Positions 1-9,200 of a stretch of 64,000 nt of DNA are shown piece after piece. Source of the DNA: Pedobacter sp. ISL-64 (lineage in GTDB: Bacteria > Bacteroidota > Bacteroidia > Sphingobacteriales > Sphingobacteriaceae). Each line of letters begins with the position of its first letter. Within the stretch, counting starts at the first letter, position 1. Location of the stretch: positions 248,001 to 312,000 of the forward strand of contig NZ_JAGGPU010000001.1 of NCBI RefSeq assembly GCF_018613605.1, written 5' to 3'. The notes beneath the pieces were generated by a model. That model worked only from the letters and a program-made list of their open reading frames with translations. It was not told the origin of the DNA and searched no databases. Made by a program: the position numbers and the translations under genes.

Positions 1-57
1 CCGGATCGAAATGAAAGTTTTTAACAGGACGTGATAGATGGAGGTATTTTATGATTA

Positions 58-85
58 AATTATTTCTCACTATTGAGAAATAATT
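58..85. promoter_or_regulatory. Perfect 12-bp inverted repeat upstream of rteC
   Basis: The arms AATTATTTCTCA and TGAGAAATAATT match perfectly around a 4-nt spacer, about 70 bp before the RteC-like gene. The repeat is AT-rich and lacks a following T-run, so an operator is at least as likely as a terminator of an upstream gene. A smaller imperfect stem (CATCC/GGATG, 118-132) lies just before the start codon. The function is inferred from position only. Confidence 0.4.
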
Positions 86-157
86 ATAATAAATGATTAA
101 GTTGCTGATTAAAAAGGCATCCATAGAGGATGTAATCATAACTTAATCCTTATAACC

Positions 158-1006
158 ATGAAAACTTTTTACAAAATCGTTCACGAAAAAATCAAAGATG
201 CTGAACAGCAAATCAGTTTGGATTCTGAAAATGCTATTGAAGAATCCAGGAAAATGACCATTTTACTAAAGGAGTTGCTCAACGACTTAAGAGACCGTGT
301 AATATCAAGTGGATTTCGCGAGAAAGCCGATGAAATAGAATTTTTCCGGAAGATCAAGCCGGAAGTTCAAGGGAAACTACTTTATTATAATAAAGTATTC
401 CGTATTGAGATCGGACGGCCCATAAATTTTGGTAACATCTACCAGACTTATTTTGACAGTGAATTACAGCGTTTAGAACAAAATTACAAAGAGCATATTT
501 CCAGTTCTGAGTTCTATCGGTATTACCAGTCAGGAAGTAGGGAAAAGGATGATACCTATTTTATTCGTGGAAACATAGATTTCAACCTGGGGCTGCAAAG
601 TCATTTTTTTGAATCCGATCCACTTTTTTCCACTTATTATGATTACAAAGTTTCACGGATCATCGAAAGTGATCTCCTTTATCAGTACCTATTGATGCGA
701 ACGACAAATGATCTGGAGTTTAACAGGATCTCAGTTTCGGATTTTGGTGATCAAATGGTCCACTGGACGGCTTCTAAGAATGCCCTTATTGAGCTGATCT
801 ATGCACTACATGCTACGGAATGCATCGGAAATGGTAATATAGGTATTCGAAAAGTCGCGCTTGCCTTTCAAAACCTTTTTAATATCCAGCTGGGTGATTT
901 TCATCATGCTTTCCATAAGATGAAATACCGTGCAGGAAACCGTGGCCTTTTCCTGGAACGTCTGAAATCTTCTTTAGAACAATATATGGATAAAGAATTT
1001 ATGTAA
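158..1006 (+). CDS. rteC: RteC-like regulator of ICE excision/transfer
   Basis: This 282-aa protein has the look of the RteC family. It has a helical N-terminal half with the FFRKIKPEVQGKLLYYN segment (about residues 62-79), a central Y/F-rich part, and a C-terminal winged-helix-like region (WTASKNALIELIYALHA, then the IGIRKVALAFQNLFNI segment). In CTnDOT-type elements RteC activates the excision operon by binding DNA upstream of xis genes; that role is family knowledge. The ATG at 158 is preceded by an untranslated leader with a 12-bp inverted repeat. The next gene in the same direction is an HTH excisionase-like protein, which fits this role. The usual partners RteA and RteB are not in the window. 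Membership in the family is fairly sure, while its targets here are inferred. Confidence 0.85.
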   Translation: MKTFYKIVHEKIKDAEQQISLDSENAIEESRKMTILLKELLNDLRDRVISSGFREKADEIEFFRKIKPEVQGKLLYYNKVFRIEIGRPINFGNIYQTYFDSELQRLEQNYKEHISSSEFYRYYQSGSREKDDTYFIRGNIDFNLGLQSHFFESDPLFSTYYDYKVSRIIESDLLYQYLLMRTTNDLEFNRISVSDFGDQMVHWTASKNALIELIYALHATECIGNGNIGIRKVALAFQNLFNIQLGDFHHAFHKMKYRAGNRGLFLERLKSSLEQYMDKEFM

Positions 1007-1385
1007 TTTTTTTAAATCCATCCAAGACTCAATAGTAAAGGCAGTGGTGCCTGGTAACTAAATATTGAAACTGCCTTTATTATCTGCTCTTCTAACCATT
1101 CAAGGTTTGCTCCCATTTGCCCATATCTATCCCATTGGTAAAAATCATTTTTCAAGACCTTTTTTTTTCACTCAATTTCAGTTAACAAGCTATTAGCTTG
1201 CTTTTCTTCTAATACTGCATGTCGTTTTATTATAATCTTATGCCATAACATGCCTCCATTTGCCCATTTTTTTTTGTAAAAAACTTGCCCACAAAAGAAA
1301 TTCCGTCTTATCAATTTTGTGATGCATTACCACAATACCAACGGTAATCTGGTAGTGGATTAATAAACCCTAACATCATAACATC
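1007..1385 (+). promoter_or_regulatory. rteC-xis-like intergenic region: hairpins and direct repeats
   Basis: No gene was found in these 379 bp. An inverted repeat (AAAGGCAGT at 1037-1045, ACTGCCTTT at 1070-1078) may be a weak terminator of rteC; it has a long loop and no good T-run. A second hairpin (CAAGCT/AGCTTG, 1186-1200) is followed by a T-rich stretch. The 12-mer CCATTTGCCCAT occurs twice in direct orientation, at 1113-1124 and 1256-1267, and a further TTGCCCA lies near 1285. These repeats sit upstream of the excisionase-like gene, where RteC binds in CTnDOT, so they are candidate regulator sites. That link is inferred. Confidence 0.4.
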
Positions 1386-1679
1386 ATGGAAATAGACAAA
1401 ATGGAATTTAGCTTTTGGATGAAAAGAATCATGGAACGCTTTGATATCCTTTCCGATCAACTGAATTTGAACCTTACAGGGCGCATGGTGCTAGAAGATG
1501 AGGAACTTTTGGATAATCAGGATGTACTACGTACTCTTAAAATAAGCACCCGCACTTTACAGCGTTATCGATCTTCCGGAAGGTTAAAATACTTCACCAT
1601 CAGCGGGAAATTGTATTACAAATTATCTGATGTCAGAAATTTTATCCTCAACAGTTCTAATAATACGAGCTCAAAATAA
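1386..1679 (+). CDS. HTH (MerR/excisionase-like) DNA-binding protein
   Basis: This is a small 97-aa protein with a helix-turn-helix of the HTH_17/excisionase type in its C-terminal half: DNQDVLRTLKISTRTLQRYR, then SSGRLKYF and the short KLYYKLSDVRNFI wing (about residues 43-90). Proteins of this kind in Bacteroidota ICEs bind DNA and include the recombination directionality factors Xis2c/Xis2d of CTnDOT. The N-terminal 40 residues are a helical leader without a known domain. It follows rteC and precedes the topoisomerase block, as excision genes do in related elements. A purely transcriptional role is equally possible. Confidence 0.75.
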   Translation: MEIDKMEFSFWMKRIMERFDILSDQLNLNLTGRMVLEDEELLDNQDVLRTLKISTRTLQRYRSSGRLKYFTISGKLYYKLSDVRNFILNSSNNTSSK

Positions 1680-1775
1680 AGCCAATAAATGACAAATAAT
1701 GGCTAAGGGAAGCCAAGTCTATTCAGCTAAGAGATATACCATTTACTTTGGTAATCAAATCTTAAATCGTGAGTT

Positions 1776-3287
1776 ATGAGTGAGTTAGAAAACCCAACAG
1801 AACAAAATCTTAAAGAAGAAACAGCTAGTCAGCTATCTCCTGACCAGCTATCGGATATTTTACTGGTTTTGAATAAGGAAAAAATGAGAATTGAAGCTGT
1901 TAAGGGCATTGGGAAAAATGGGGAACTGGAAACTGTTCCTGCTGATGAGAAAAATCAAAACCAGTTCATGAGAGTGGATAAACACGGTGATTTTTTTTCG
2001 AATTTCTTTTCCAATTTTTTCAGCCAGATAAAAAATCCCACCAACTTTTCATTCTTTAAAGTACCAGCGAAATCGGCTATTAAAACAGCTGATGAACTGC
2101 AAAAGTCAATTGACGCTCCATCGGATGGGACAAATAAAATCCTTTCCAAATATGAAGTGACTGCTGAAAAACAGCATAAAGATAAATCTCAAAATCAAAA
2201 CAATATGGAAAAGCCAGAAGCAACGCAACAAACAAACTTGCCGGGAACAAATCATAATGCTCCTGAAACAAACGAAAACCGCTACAAAGTCGAAGAAATT
2301 GATTGGAATACGATGTCCAAACTAGGGCTTCATCAGGAGAAATTAGAGAAAATGAATGTTCTCGACGATTTATTGAAAGGTTTCAAAACAGATAAACTTA
2401 TTCCTGTAAGTCTTAATCTGGGAACGGTAATAACACGAATGGATGCCAGACTGTCCTTGCAAAAAAATCCTGAAGGAGAAGTAACAGTGGCCATTCATGG
2501 TATTCGCAAAAAACCCAATTTGGACTTTAAATTCTTTGGACATGAGTTTAGTAAAGAGGACAAGCAAAATTTATTGTCAACAGGCAATATGGGTCGGGTT
2601 GTCGAGCTTGAAAATCTTAAAAATGTAGGTGAGAAAATTCCATCCATTATCAGTATTGATAAACTGACTAATGAAATCGTCGCGTTAAGAACTGACAGAA
2701 TTAAAATTCCAGATGTTCTCAAAGGTGTGGTGCTGAATGCTGATCAAAAGCAGACTTTAATGGATGGGAAACCTCTTTATCTCGAAGGAATGACTTCAAA
2801 TAAAGGGGAACCCTTTGATGGTCGTGTTCAGTTTAATGCTGAAAAACGTTATGTGGAATTTTTATTTAATAATACGATTACCAACAAACTGCAGCCTAAT
2901 CAGGTTCAGGAAGTCCCAAAAGTTTTCAGAGATAAAGAGCTTACAGATAAACAATATGAAGATTTGAAAGCAGGAAAAAGCGTAAAGATCGAGGGTTTAA
3001 TTGACAAAAAGGGTAAGGGATATCAAGGTTACATTACCCTTGATAAAGAAACGCAAGATACTAAGTTCACTTTTGAGAACCCGAACGAGCTAAAAGCAAA
3101 AGCTCAACCAGCGGAAGAAAACAAAACCCAGGTCGCAGTTAATTCAGAAGGAAAAACCAACGAATCAACTAAAGGTATTAAAGAGCCTTTAAAATCAGGA
3201 CAGAGCGAACCGGATAACCAAAAACAGAAAGAGACACAGCAGGTTGAAAATAAGAGACCTCTTCGCAGCAAAGGTCCCAAAGTGTAA
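1776..3287 (+). CDS. DUF4099/DUF3945 ICE-associated protein
   Basis: This 503-aa conserved ICE protein sits directly upstream of topB. A low-complexity N-terminal 170 residues (K, E, N, Q rich) precedes a DUF4099-like domain (about 172-260: IDWNTMSKLGLHQEKLEKM and HGIRKKPNLDFKFFGHEFS). Two copies of a DUF3945-like repeat follow (about 315-365 and 382-435), each built as an amphipathic helix then I/L-x-G-M/L then K-G-x-x-F/Y-D/Q-G. The tail is disordered and ends in SKGPKV. The function is unknown. The gap to topB is only 31 bp, so the genes are probably co-transcribed and the protein may assist DNA processing. The repeat resembles the C-terminal repeat of the neighbouring topoisomerase. Confidence 0.8.
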   Translation: MSELENPTEQNLKEETASQLSPDQLSDILLVLNKEKMRIEAVKGIGKNGELETVPADEKNQNQFMRVDKHGDFFSNFFSNFFSQIKNPTNFSFFKVPAKSAIKTADELQKSIDAPSDGTNKILSKYEVTAEKQHKDKSQNQNNMEKPEATQQTNLPGTNHNAPETNENRYKVEEIDWNTMSKLGLHQEKLEKMNVLDDLLKGFKTDKLIPVSLNLGTVITRMDARLSLQKNPEGEVTVAIHGIRKKPNLDFKFFGHEFSKEDKQNLLSTGNMGRVVELENLKNVGEKIPSIISIDKLTNEIVALRTDRIKIPDVLKGVVLNADQKQTLMDGKPLYLEGMTSNKGEPFDGRVQFNAEKRYVEFLFNNTITNKLQPNQVQEVPKVFRDKELTDKQYEDLKAGKSVKIEGLIDKKGKGYQGYITLDKETQDTKFTFENPNELKAKAQPAEENKTQVAVNSEGKTNESTKGIKEPLKSGQSEPDNQKQKETQQVENKRPLRSKGPKV

Positions 3288-3318
3288 TTCAAAAGCATCA
3301 AATTAAAAATAAATTAAG

Positions 3319-5403
3319 ATGAAATTAGTTATAGCGGAAAAGCCGAGCGTTGCCCGCGAAATTGCCGGATTGCTAAGGGCTTTAGATAAAAATGAGGGTT
3401 ATCTTTCGGGTGAGGGTTATTGTGTGACATGGGCTTTCGGGCACCTCATCACGCTTGCTATGCCCGAAGATTATGGAATAGCAGGCTTCAATAAAGAATC
3501 TTTACCGATTTTACCTGATCCATTTCTATTGACCATCCGGAAAATCAAAAAGGAAAAGTCTTATGTTATTGATCCGGGAGCAGCTAAACAGGTAAAAATC
3601 ATTGAAAGAAAATTAAAAGAATGTGAAAGCATTATTGTTGCTACAGATGCAGGACGTGAAGGAGAGCTGATCTTCAGGTACATTTATGAATATTTAAAGT
3701 GTGATAAACCCTTTGAGCGTTTGTGGATTAGTTCCCTAACGGAAAAGGCTATTAAACTGGGTTTTATGAACCTTAAACCTGGGAATGATTTTGATAATTT
3801 ATATTTCGCTGCACAAAGCAGGAGTAAGGCTGATTGGCTTGTAGGCATCAATGCGTCCCAGGCACTGAGTATTTCTGCAGGCTATGGCATTTATTCATTA
3901 GGGAGGGTTCAGACACCTACCTTAGCCTTAATCTGTAAGCGATTTTATGATCACAAAAATTTTTCTGTTCAGAAATACTGGCAGATTCAGCTGCACCATA
4001 CGAAGGACTCGGTAGACTTTACCAGCATTTCTAAAACCAAGTGGGATAATCAGAAGAAAGGTGAAGATGCATTAAAATTGATTCTCAGAAGTGGAACGGG
4101 AGTAGTCACCAATGCTGAAACTAAAAAAGTTTCAGAGCAGGCTCCCTTGTTGTTTGATTTAACGGGTTTACAAAAAGAATGCAATAAAAAACTCAATCTT
4201 TCTGCCGAAGAAACGCTGAATATTGCTCAAAGCCTGTACGAAAAGCAATTTATCACCTATCCCAGGACTGGGAGCTGTTATATTCCTGAAGACGTATGGC
4301 CTGAAATCCCGCACTTGATCAAGGCATTAAATGATCGCAAGTCCTTGTTAGAGTCGGTGTCAAAAGTAAAGTTGGGACATTTAAGTAAAAGAATTGTCAA
4401 TGATTTAAAAGTGACAGACCATCATGGTTTACTGATCACAGAGAAAGTTCCTTCAGCTTTACCCGGTGTTGCATCCGCTGTTTATGATATGATTGCATAT
4501 CGCATGTTAGAATCGGTATCTCCACCTTGTCAAAAGGAAATTGTGACCATTAGCATAGAAGCTCTCCATTATGAGTTTTCTTCAAGAGGAACGCAGATCA
4601 TTGAACCAGGCTGGCGCATTGTTAGAGGCGATTTTAGTGAAGACAATGAAGATTTAATTGAGCCTCTTCCAGTGGTTAAATCAGGTGACAGATTAAAGAT
4701 CGTAGAAGCAAATGTAGTAGAGAAAGAAACCAAAGCTCCTGCCTTATATACTGAAGCCAGTTTACTGGCTGCCATGGAAACCTGTGGAAAAGAAATTGAA
4801 AATACTGATGAGCGAAAGGCACTTCAAAATATTGGTTTAGGTACGCCTGCTACACGAGCTGCAGTCATTGGGGTTTTATTTAATCGTGATTATATCAGAC
4901 GCGAAAAAAAATCACTTCTTCCAACAGAAAAGGGATTAAAGGTTTATGAGTTAGTAAAGGAAAAGAAAATTGCAGATGTAACCATGACAGGGGAATGGGA
5001 ATGCGCTTTACAAAAGATCGAAAATGGAGAAACCAGTTCCGACGATTTTCAAAGGGAGATTGAACAGTATACCAAATCAATTACAGAAGATTTATTATCG
5101 GTGCCTTTAAATAACGAAAAACTGCCTGATTTACTGTGCCCCAAATGCAAGGTCAGGCATCTAATTATTCGGGATAAGGTCGTTAAATGTCCTGATGCGG
5201 CCTGCAGCTGGATATTATTTCGTGGTATTTGCGGGGTACAATTAAGTCTAAAAGAAGTTGAGAATCTTATCAGCAAAAGGAATACTAGCTTAATTAAAGG
5301 AATGACCAGTAAGGCGGGCAAGAAATTCGATGCCAGGATCACACTAAATGATCAGGCGGAAACAGCTTTTGAATTTGATAATAATAAATTCCGCAAAAAA
5401 TAA
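3319..5403 (+). CDS. topB: DNA topoisomerase III (type IA)
   Basis: This 694-aa type IA topoisomerase relaxes or decatenates DNA through a transient 5'-phosphotyrosine. The N-terminal Toprim domain starts with KLVIAEKPSVAREIAG and contains the acidic metal motif DAGREGELIFRY (about residue 115). The catalytic tyrosine is in FITYPRTGS (about Tyr314). A C-terminal zinc-ribbon-like segment (CPKC and CPDAAC, about 607-625) is followed by a topoisomerase C-terminal repeat ending in KFRKK. ICE-borne TopB copies are typical of Bacteroidota elements and probably help transfer or replication of the excised circle. It lies downstream of the DUF3945 gene and is closed by a hairpin terminator. Confidence 0.95.
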   Translation: MKLVIAEKPSVAREIAGLLRALDKNEGYLSGEGYCVTWAFGHLITLAMPEDYGIAGFNKESLPILPDPFLLTIRKIKKEKSYVIDPGAAKQVKIIERKLKECESIIVATDAGREGELIFRYIYEYLKCDKPFERLWISSLTEKAIKLGFMNLKPGNDFDNLYFAAQSRSKADWLVGINASQALSISAGYGIYSLGRVQTPTLALICKRFYDHKNFSVQKYWQIQLHHTKDSVDFTSISKTKWDNQKKGEDALKLILRSGTGVVTNAETKKVSEQAPLLFDLTGLQKECNKKLNLSAEETLNIAQSLYEKQFITYPRTGSCYIPEDVWPEIPHLIKALNDRKSLLESVSKVKLGHLSKRIVNDLKVTDHHGLLITEKVPSALPGVASAVYDMIAYRMLESVSPPCQKEIVTISIEALHYEFSSRGTQIIEPGWRIVRGDFSEDNEDLIEPLPVVKSGDRLKIVEANVVEKETKAPALYTEASLLAAMETCGKEIENTDERKALQNIGLGTPATRAAVIGVLFNRDYIRREKKSLLPTEKGLKVYELVKEKKIADVTMTGEWECALQKIENGETSSDDFQREIEQYTKSITEDLLSVPLNNEKLPDLLCPKCKVRHLIIRDKVVKCPDAACSWILFRGICGVQLSLKEVENLISKRNTSLIKGMTSKAGKKFDARITLNDQAETAFEFDNNKFRKK

Positions 5404-5465
5404 TTCGAAATGCTAAGCAAACCTTGGGTGCCTTTTACATCAGGAAAGAAATGAAGAACTTAAAC

Positions 5466-5495
5466 AATCCCTGTCCTAAAACAGGGATTATTTTT
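5466..5495 (+). terminator. Rho-independent terminator after topB
   Basis: The 9-bp stem AATCCCTGT/ACAGGGATT encloses a 6-nt loop and is followed by ATTTTT on the + strand. It closes the topB transcript and also sits just beyond the 3' end of the convergent small histone-like gene, so it may work in both directions. Confidence 0.75.
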
Positions 5496-5670
5496 ACTTT
5501 TTAGCTTCTTCCACAGAAACCTTTCTGAAGTCTTTGAATAGTTTACTCAGCTCCAAAGCCGATTTACGTGCTCTTGTTCCTGCTGCTTTATTACCTTTTT
5601 CTACCTGTAATCCAGCATCCGTTTTGAAAATTTCAAACTCTGCATTAATTTTTTCAACCAGTTCTTTCAT
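5494..5670 (-). CDS. Histone H1-like (Hc1) small basic protein
   Basis: A 58-aa ORF that reads MKELVEKINAEFEIFKTDAG, then LQVEKGNKAAGTRARKSALE, then LSKLFKDFRKVSVEEAKK. This matches the short histone-H1-like/Hc1 family common in Bacteroidota, in which an acidic/hydrophobic helix is followed by a Lys/Arg/Ala-rich segment (KGNKAAGTRARK). Such proteins are thought to bind DNA and compact the nucleoid; that is family knowledge. The ATG complement is at 5668-5670 and the TAA complement at 5494-5496. It is the only minus-strand gene in an otherwise plus-strand block, and it could modulate chromatin of the host or of the element. The call is strong on residue pattern and length. Confidence 0.85.
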   Translation of the reverse strand: MKELVEKINAEFEIFKTDAGLQVEKGNKAAGTRARKSALELSKLFKDFRKVSVEEAKK

Positions 5671-5821
5671 TGTATAATTTTTCTAGATATAAGATGCTAA
5701 TGTATGAATTACTGATTAATGAAGTCAATAGTAACAGTAAAAAATCTAGAGCGATTCCAGAGTAACGAGCAGACAAGACGCTTTTACAAAAAAAAATCAC
5801 AAAATAAAAATAGAACATTTT

Positions 5822-6259
5822 ATGAAAACAACTCAAAAAGACCTTTCGTATTTCGAAATACGATTACAGGAACATATCAATAACAGTTTCCCAGAATTAT
5901 GGGGAGACCATAAGTTTATTTCGCGCCGATCTGACTTAGCTGCCAACGCTTATGAAGGCGCTTTCCTTAGTGGGAATTCGATTGAGCAGTGTGATGAAAT
6001 TGCTGACTTCATTTTATTTGAAGATCTACATTTTTCAAAGTTCGATACCGTATTTGAGGTGGTCTGCCGAGAGTTTGATACCCTTATGGCCGATGAGGCG
6101 CTCCGGTCATTTGCCTTGCAGATGTTCCCAGTTTGCAGGCCTGTTTTTAAAGCTTATGAGCTAACTGATGATTTCGCGTATACCATTGAATATAATGCGC
6201 TCTATACGGAATTAACGGGTAGCATTCAAATCTGGATTGAGGAGCATGGGCTTCAATAA
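5822..6259 (+). CDS. DUF1896 family protein
   Basis: This 145-aa acidic, all-helical protein has the pattern of DUF1896, which occurs in Bacteroidota conjugative elements ([19 protein letters not shown] at the start and [19 protein letters not shown] in the middle). The function is unknown. Its last 14 bases overlap the start of the following methylase-helicase gene, so the two are almost certainly translated from one message and may act together. The upstream 150 bp hold the divergently read histone-like gene's 5' region, so a promoter for this gene probably lies at 5671-5821. Confidence 0.8.
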   Translation: MKTTQKDLSYFEIRLQEHINNSFPELWGDHKFISRRSDLAANAYEGAFLSGNSIEQCDEIADFILFEDLHFSKFDTVFEVVCREFDTLMADEALRSFALQMFPVCRPVFKAYELTDDFAYTIEYNALYTELTGSIQIWIEEHGLQ

Positions 6260-9200
6260 AAAGAAGCACCTCCGCCAAAATATTGAGGCTTTGAAGGTGG
6301 TCTTTCAATTAGAACAGAAGAAACGACAGGCGACTGAAAGTGAGAGAGAAATTCTATTACGATACAGTGGATTTGGCGGGCTCAAATTTATCCTTAATCC
6401 GTTTGAACATGAGATTGACATCAATCATTGGAGAAAAACCGAACACGATCTTTTTCCTATAACGCAGCAGCTCCATCAGGTTTTAAAGAGTAATGCCAGC
6501 GATGAAAAGCAGTATCGCCGTTATGTCGAGAGTATGCGGAGTTCTATATTATCTGCATTTTATACGCCACCAATAATCATTGATGCTATTGCTCAAAGTT
6601 TAGATAACAGTGGGATAGCTATCCAAAAATTTCTGGAACCCTCGGCTGGTATCGGGTCTTTTTTGCAATCTTTTGCCCATCACGGTTTACCGCAGGTTAC
6701 TGCTTACGAAAAAGATCTCTTAACCGGAAAAGTTCTACAACAACTTTATCCAGATTACAATATTGAGAACACCGGTTTTGAGGAGATAGAGGAGTCTGAG
6801 AAAAGGAGTTTTGATGTAGTGGCCAGTAATATTCCATTTGGAGATATTTCTGTTTTTGATCTTTCCTATTCAAGAGGAAAAGATGATGCAAGAATACTGG
6901 CGGCCCGAAGTATTCATAATTATTTTTTCCTAAAGGGATCGGATATGCTACGTGAGGGCGGACTTCTGGCTTTTATTACTTCGCAGGGGGTACTCAACAG
7001 TCCTAAAAATGAGACGATACGTAGGGCATTAATGAAAGATAATAATCTGGTATCGGTTATCCGGCTTCCTAACAACCTGTTCACGGATTATGCCGGAACT
7101 GAAGTCGGCAGTGATTTAATCGTTCTTCAAAAAAACAGTATCAAGCAAGGTATTACAGTGGCCGAAGAATTATTTTGCCAAAGCTGCTTGACGGAATTTA
7201 ATACACCGGGCAATGCTTTTTTTCAGGATAATAGCCGCATCATACACACCTCGCAGGTGGTCGGTACTGATCCTTATGGACAATCCGCCTTGATTTATTT
7301 ACATGAGAATGGTGCAGAAGGAATTTCCAGCGACCTGCAAAAAATGCTTAGGGAGGATTTTGCAAAATTTTTAGATATACAGTTATATAAAAGCGAAAGA
7401 AGTAATGAGCCCCTTATAGATCCCAATATTACACCCAAAGTCTTGCCTTCTGTAATACAAAATCCAATTTTAGAACTAAAAGTTGCAGAAATTCAAACAA
7501 CTTCTCCTACAGGTCAGGAAGTACAATTAAGTCTATTTGATCTTTTTGAACCAAGCATACAGGCACCCCTGCAAACAAGCAAGAAAATAAATAAAAAACA
7601 AAATAAAAAGCGAGCCGCTCCCGTTCATGGAGACTTATTTGGTGATGTAGCTGTTCAGACCAGCATTGAACCCGATTACATTCCAGTCTTTAAAGGTAAA
7701 GAGAATGTAATTGGTGATCTGTTTAATCAGGGAGTCAATGATGATGCAAACACCCTTACGCCACTGGTTCCTTCCCCATACAACGGCGAGCTCGAAAGTT
7801 TTTACAGGAATGACTGTCTGGTGAGTGATCGTGGTTTGGTGGGTTATCTGAAAGATTTTAAATCCAATAAAAATACGGCGGTATTTCATCCTTTGTCACT
7901 ACCTTCCTTGCAAAAATCCCGGGCTGAAGCCTATATTTTGCTGAGAGATACCTATATCAATCTATACGAAAAAGAAGCCCAAAATCATGTTGAATTCGGT
8001 GCTGAGCGGAAAGCGCTTAATCAGCACTATGATGCTTTTGTTAAAAAATTCGGGTCTATCAATTCGGCTGAAAATATAAAGCTGATTAAAACAGACAGTG
8101 CGGGAAAAGAGATTCCCTATCTCGAACAAGTAGTAGGCGGAGTAATCCATAAAGCTGATATTTTCCATCATCCGGTTAGTTTTTCGACCACAGCACTGGC
8201 AACGGATAATGCGGACGAGGCGCTGGCTGCATCACTGAACCGGTATGGTAAAGTGAATCTTGGCTATATGTCTCAGATCAGTGGTCTGGGCAATGAAGAG
8301 CTTAAAACAATGCTACAGGGAAGAATATTATTTAACCCAATAGAAAATGACTTTGAAATTTCGGAGCGCTTTATTTCGGGTAACGTCGTTGAAAAGATAA
8401 AGGACATTGAGCAATATTTACTGTCGAATCCTGATGACAAAGAGGCAAAACGAAGTCTCGAAGCACTGGAGGCCGCAGTTCCAAGACGCATTGAGTTTGA
8501 AGAACTGGATTTCAATTTAGGAGAACGCTGGATACCGACAGATATTTACAAACGGTTTGCTTCTCATCTTTTCGATACTGATGTACGGATTTATTATAGT
8601 GAAAACACTGATGATTTCTCAATTAACTGCGATAAAAAGAATATCCTGATTACTGAAAAACATGCTATAAAATCTGAAAGCCGGACTTATGACGGTATTT
8701 CCCTGCTCAAACATGCATTGGTCAATACGACCCCGGATATTACCAAAACCATTCACGTTGGCGATCAGGAAATGAAAGTTCGCGATATGGAAGCCATACA
8801 AATGGCGAATACTAAAATTGACGAAATCCGAAAAGCTTTCACGGATTGGTTGTATGATCAAAACGAAGATTTTAGAACAGCCCTTACTGATAAGTACAAT
8901 GATACCTTTAATTGTTTCGTTCGCCCGCAGTATGATGGCAGCCATCAGGATTTTCCGGGTCTTGACCGCAGGGCATTGGGCATCGAAGATCTTTATGGTA
9001 GTCAAAAAGATGCGGTATGGATGATTAAGCTCAATGGAGGCGCGATCTGTGACCATGAAGTAGGAGCAGGCAAGACGCTCATTATGTGCTGTGCTGCTCA
9101 GGAAATGAAACGGCTGGGAATGGCGCATAAGCCCATGATTCTGGGACTGAAGGCCAATGTTCACGAGATTGCTGAAACCTACAGGAAAGCCTATCCCTAC

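Noticed and set aside
8619..9164. 181-codon ORF on the minus strand inside the methylase-helicase gene
   Set aside because: It lies fully antisense to a conserved helicase region and its translation shows no domain. It is a shadow of the real gene.
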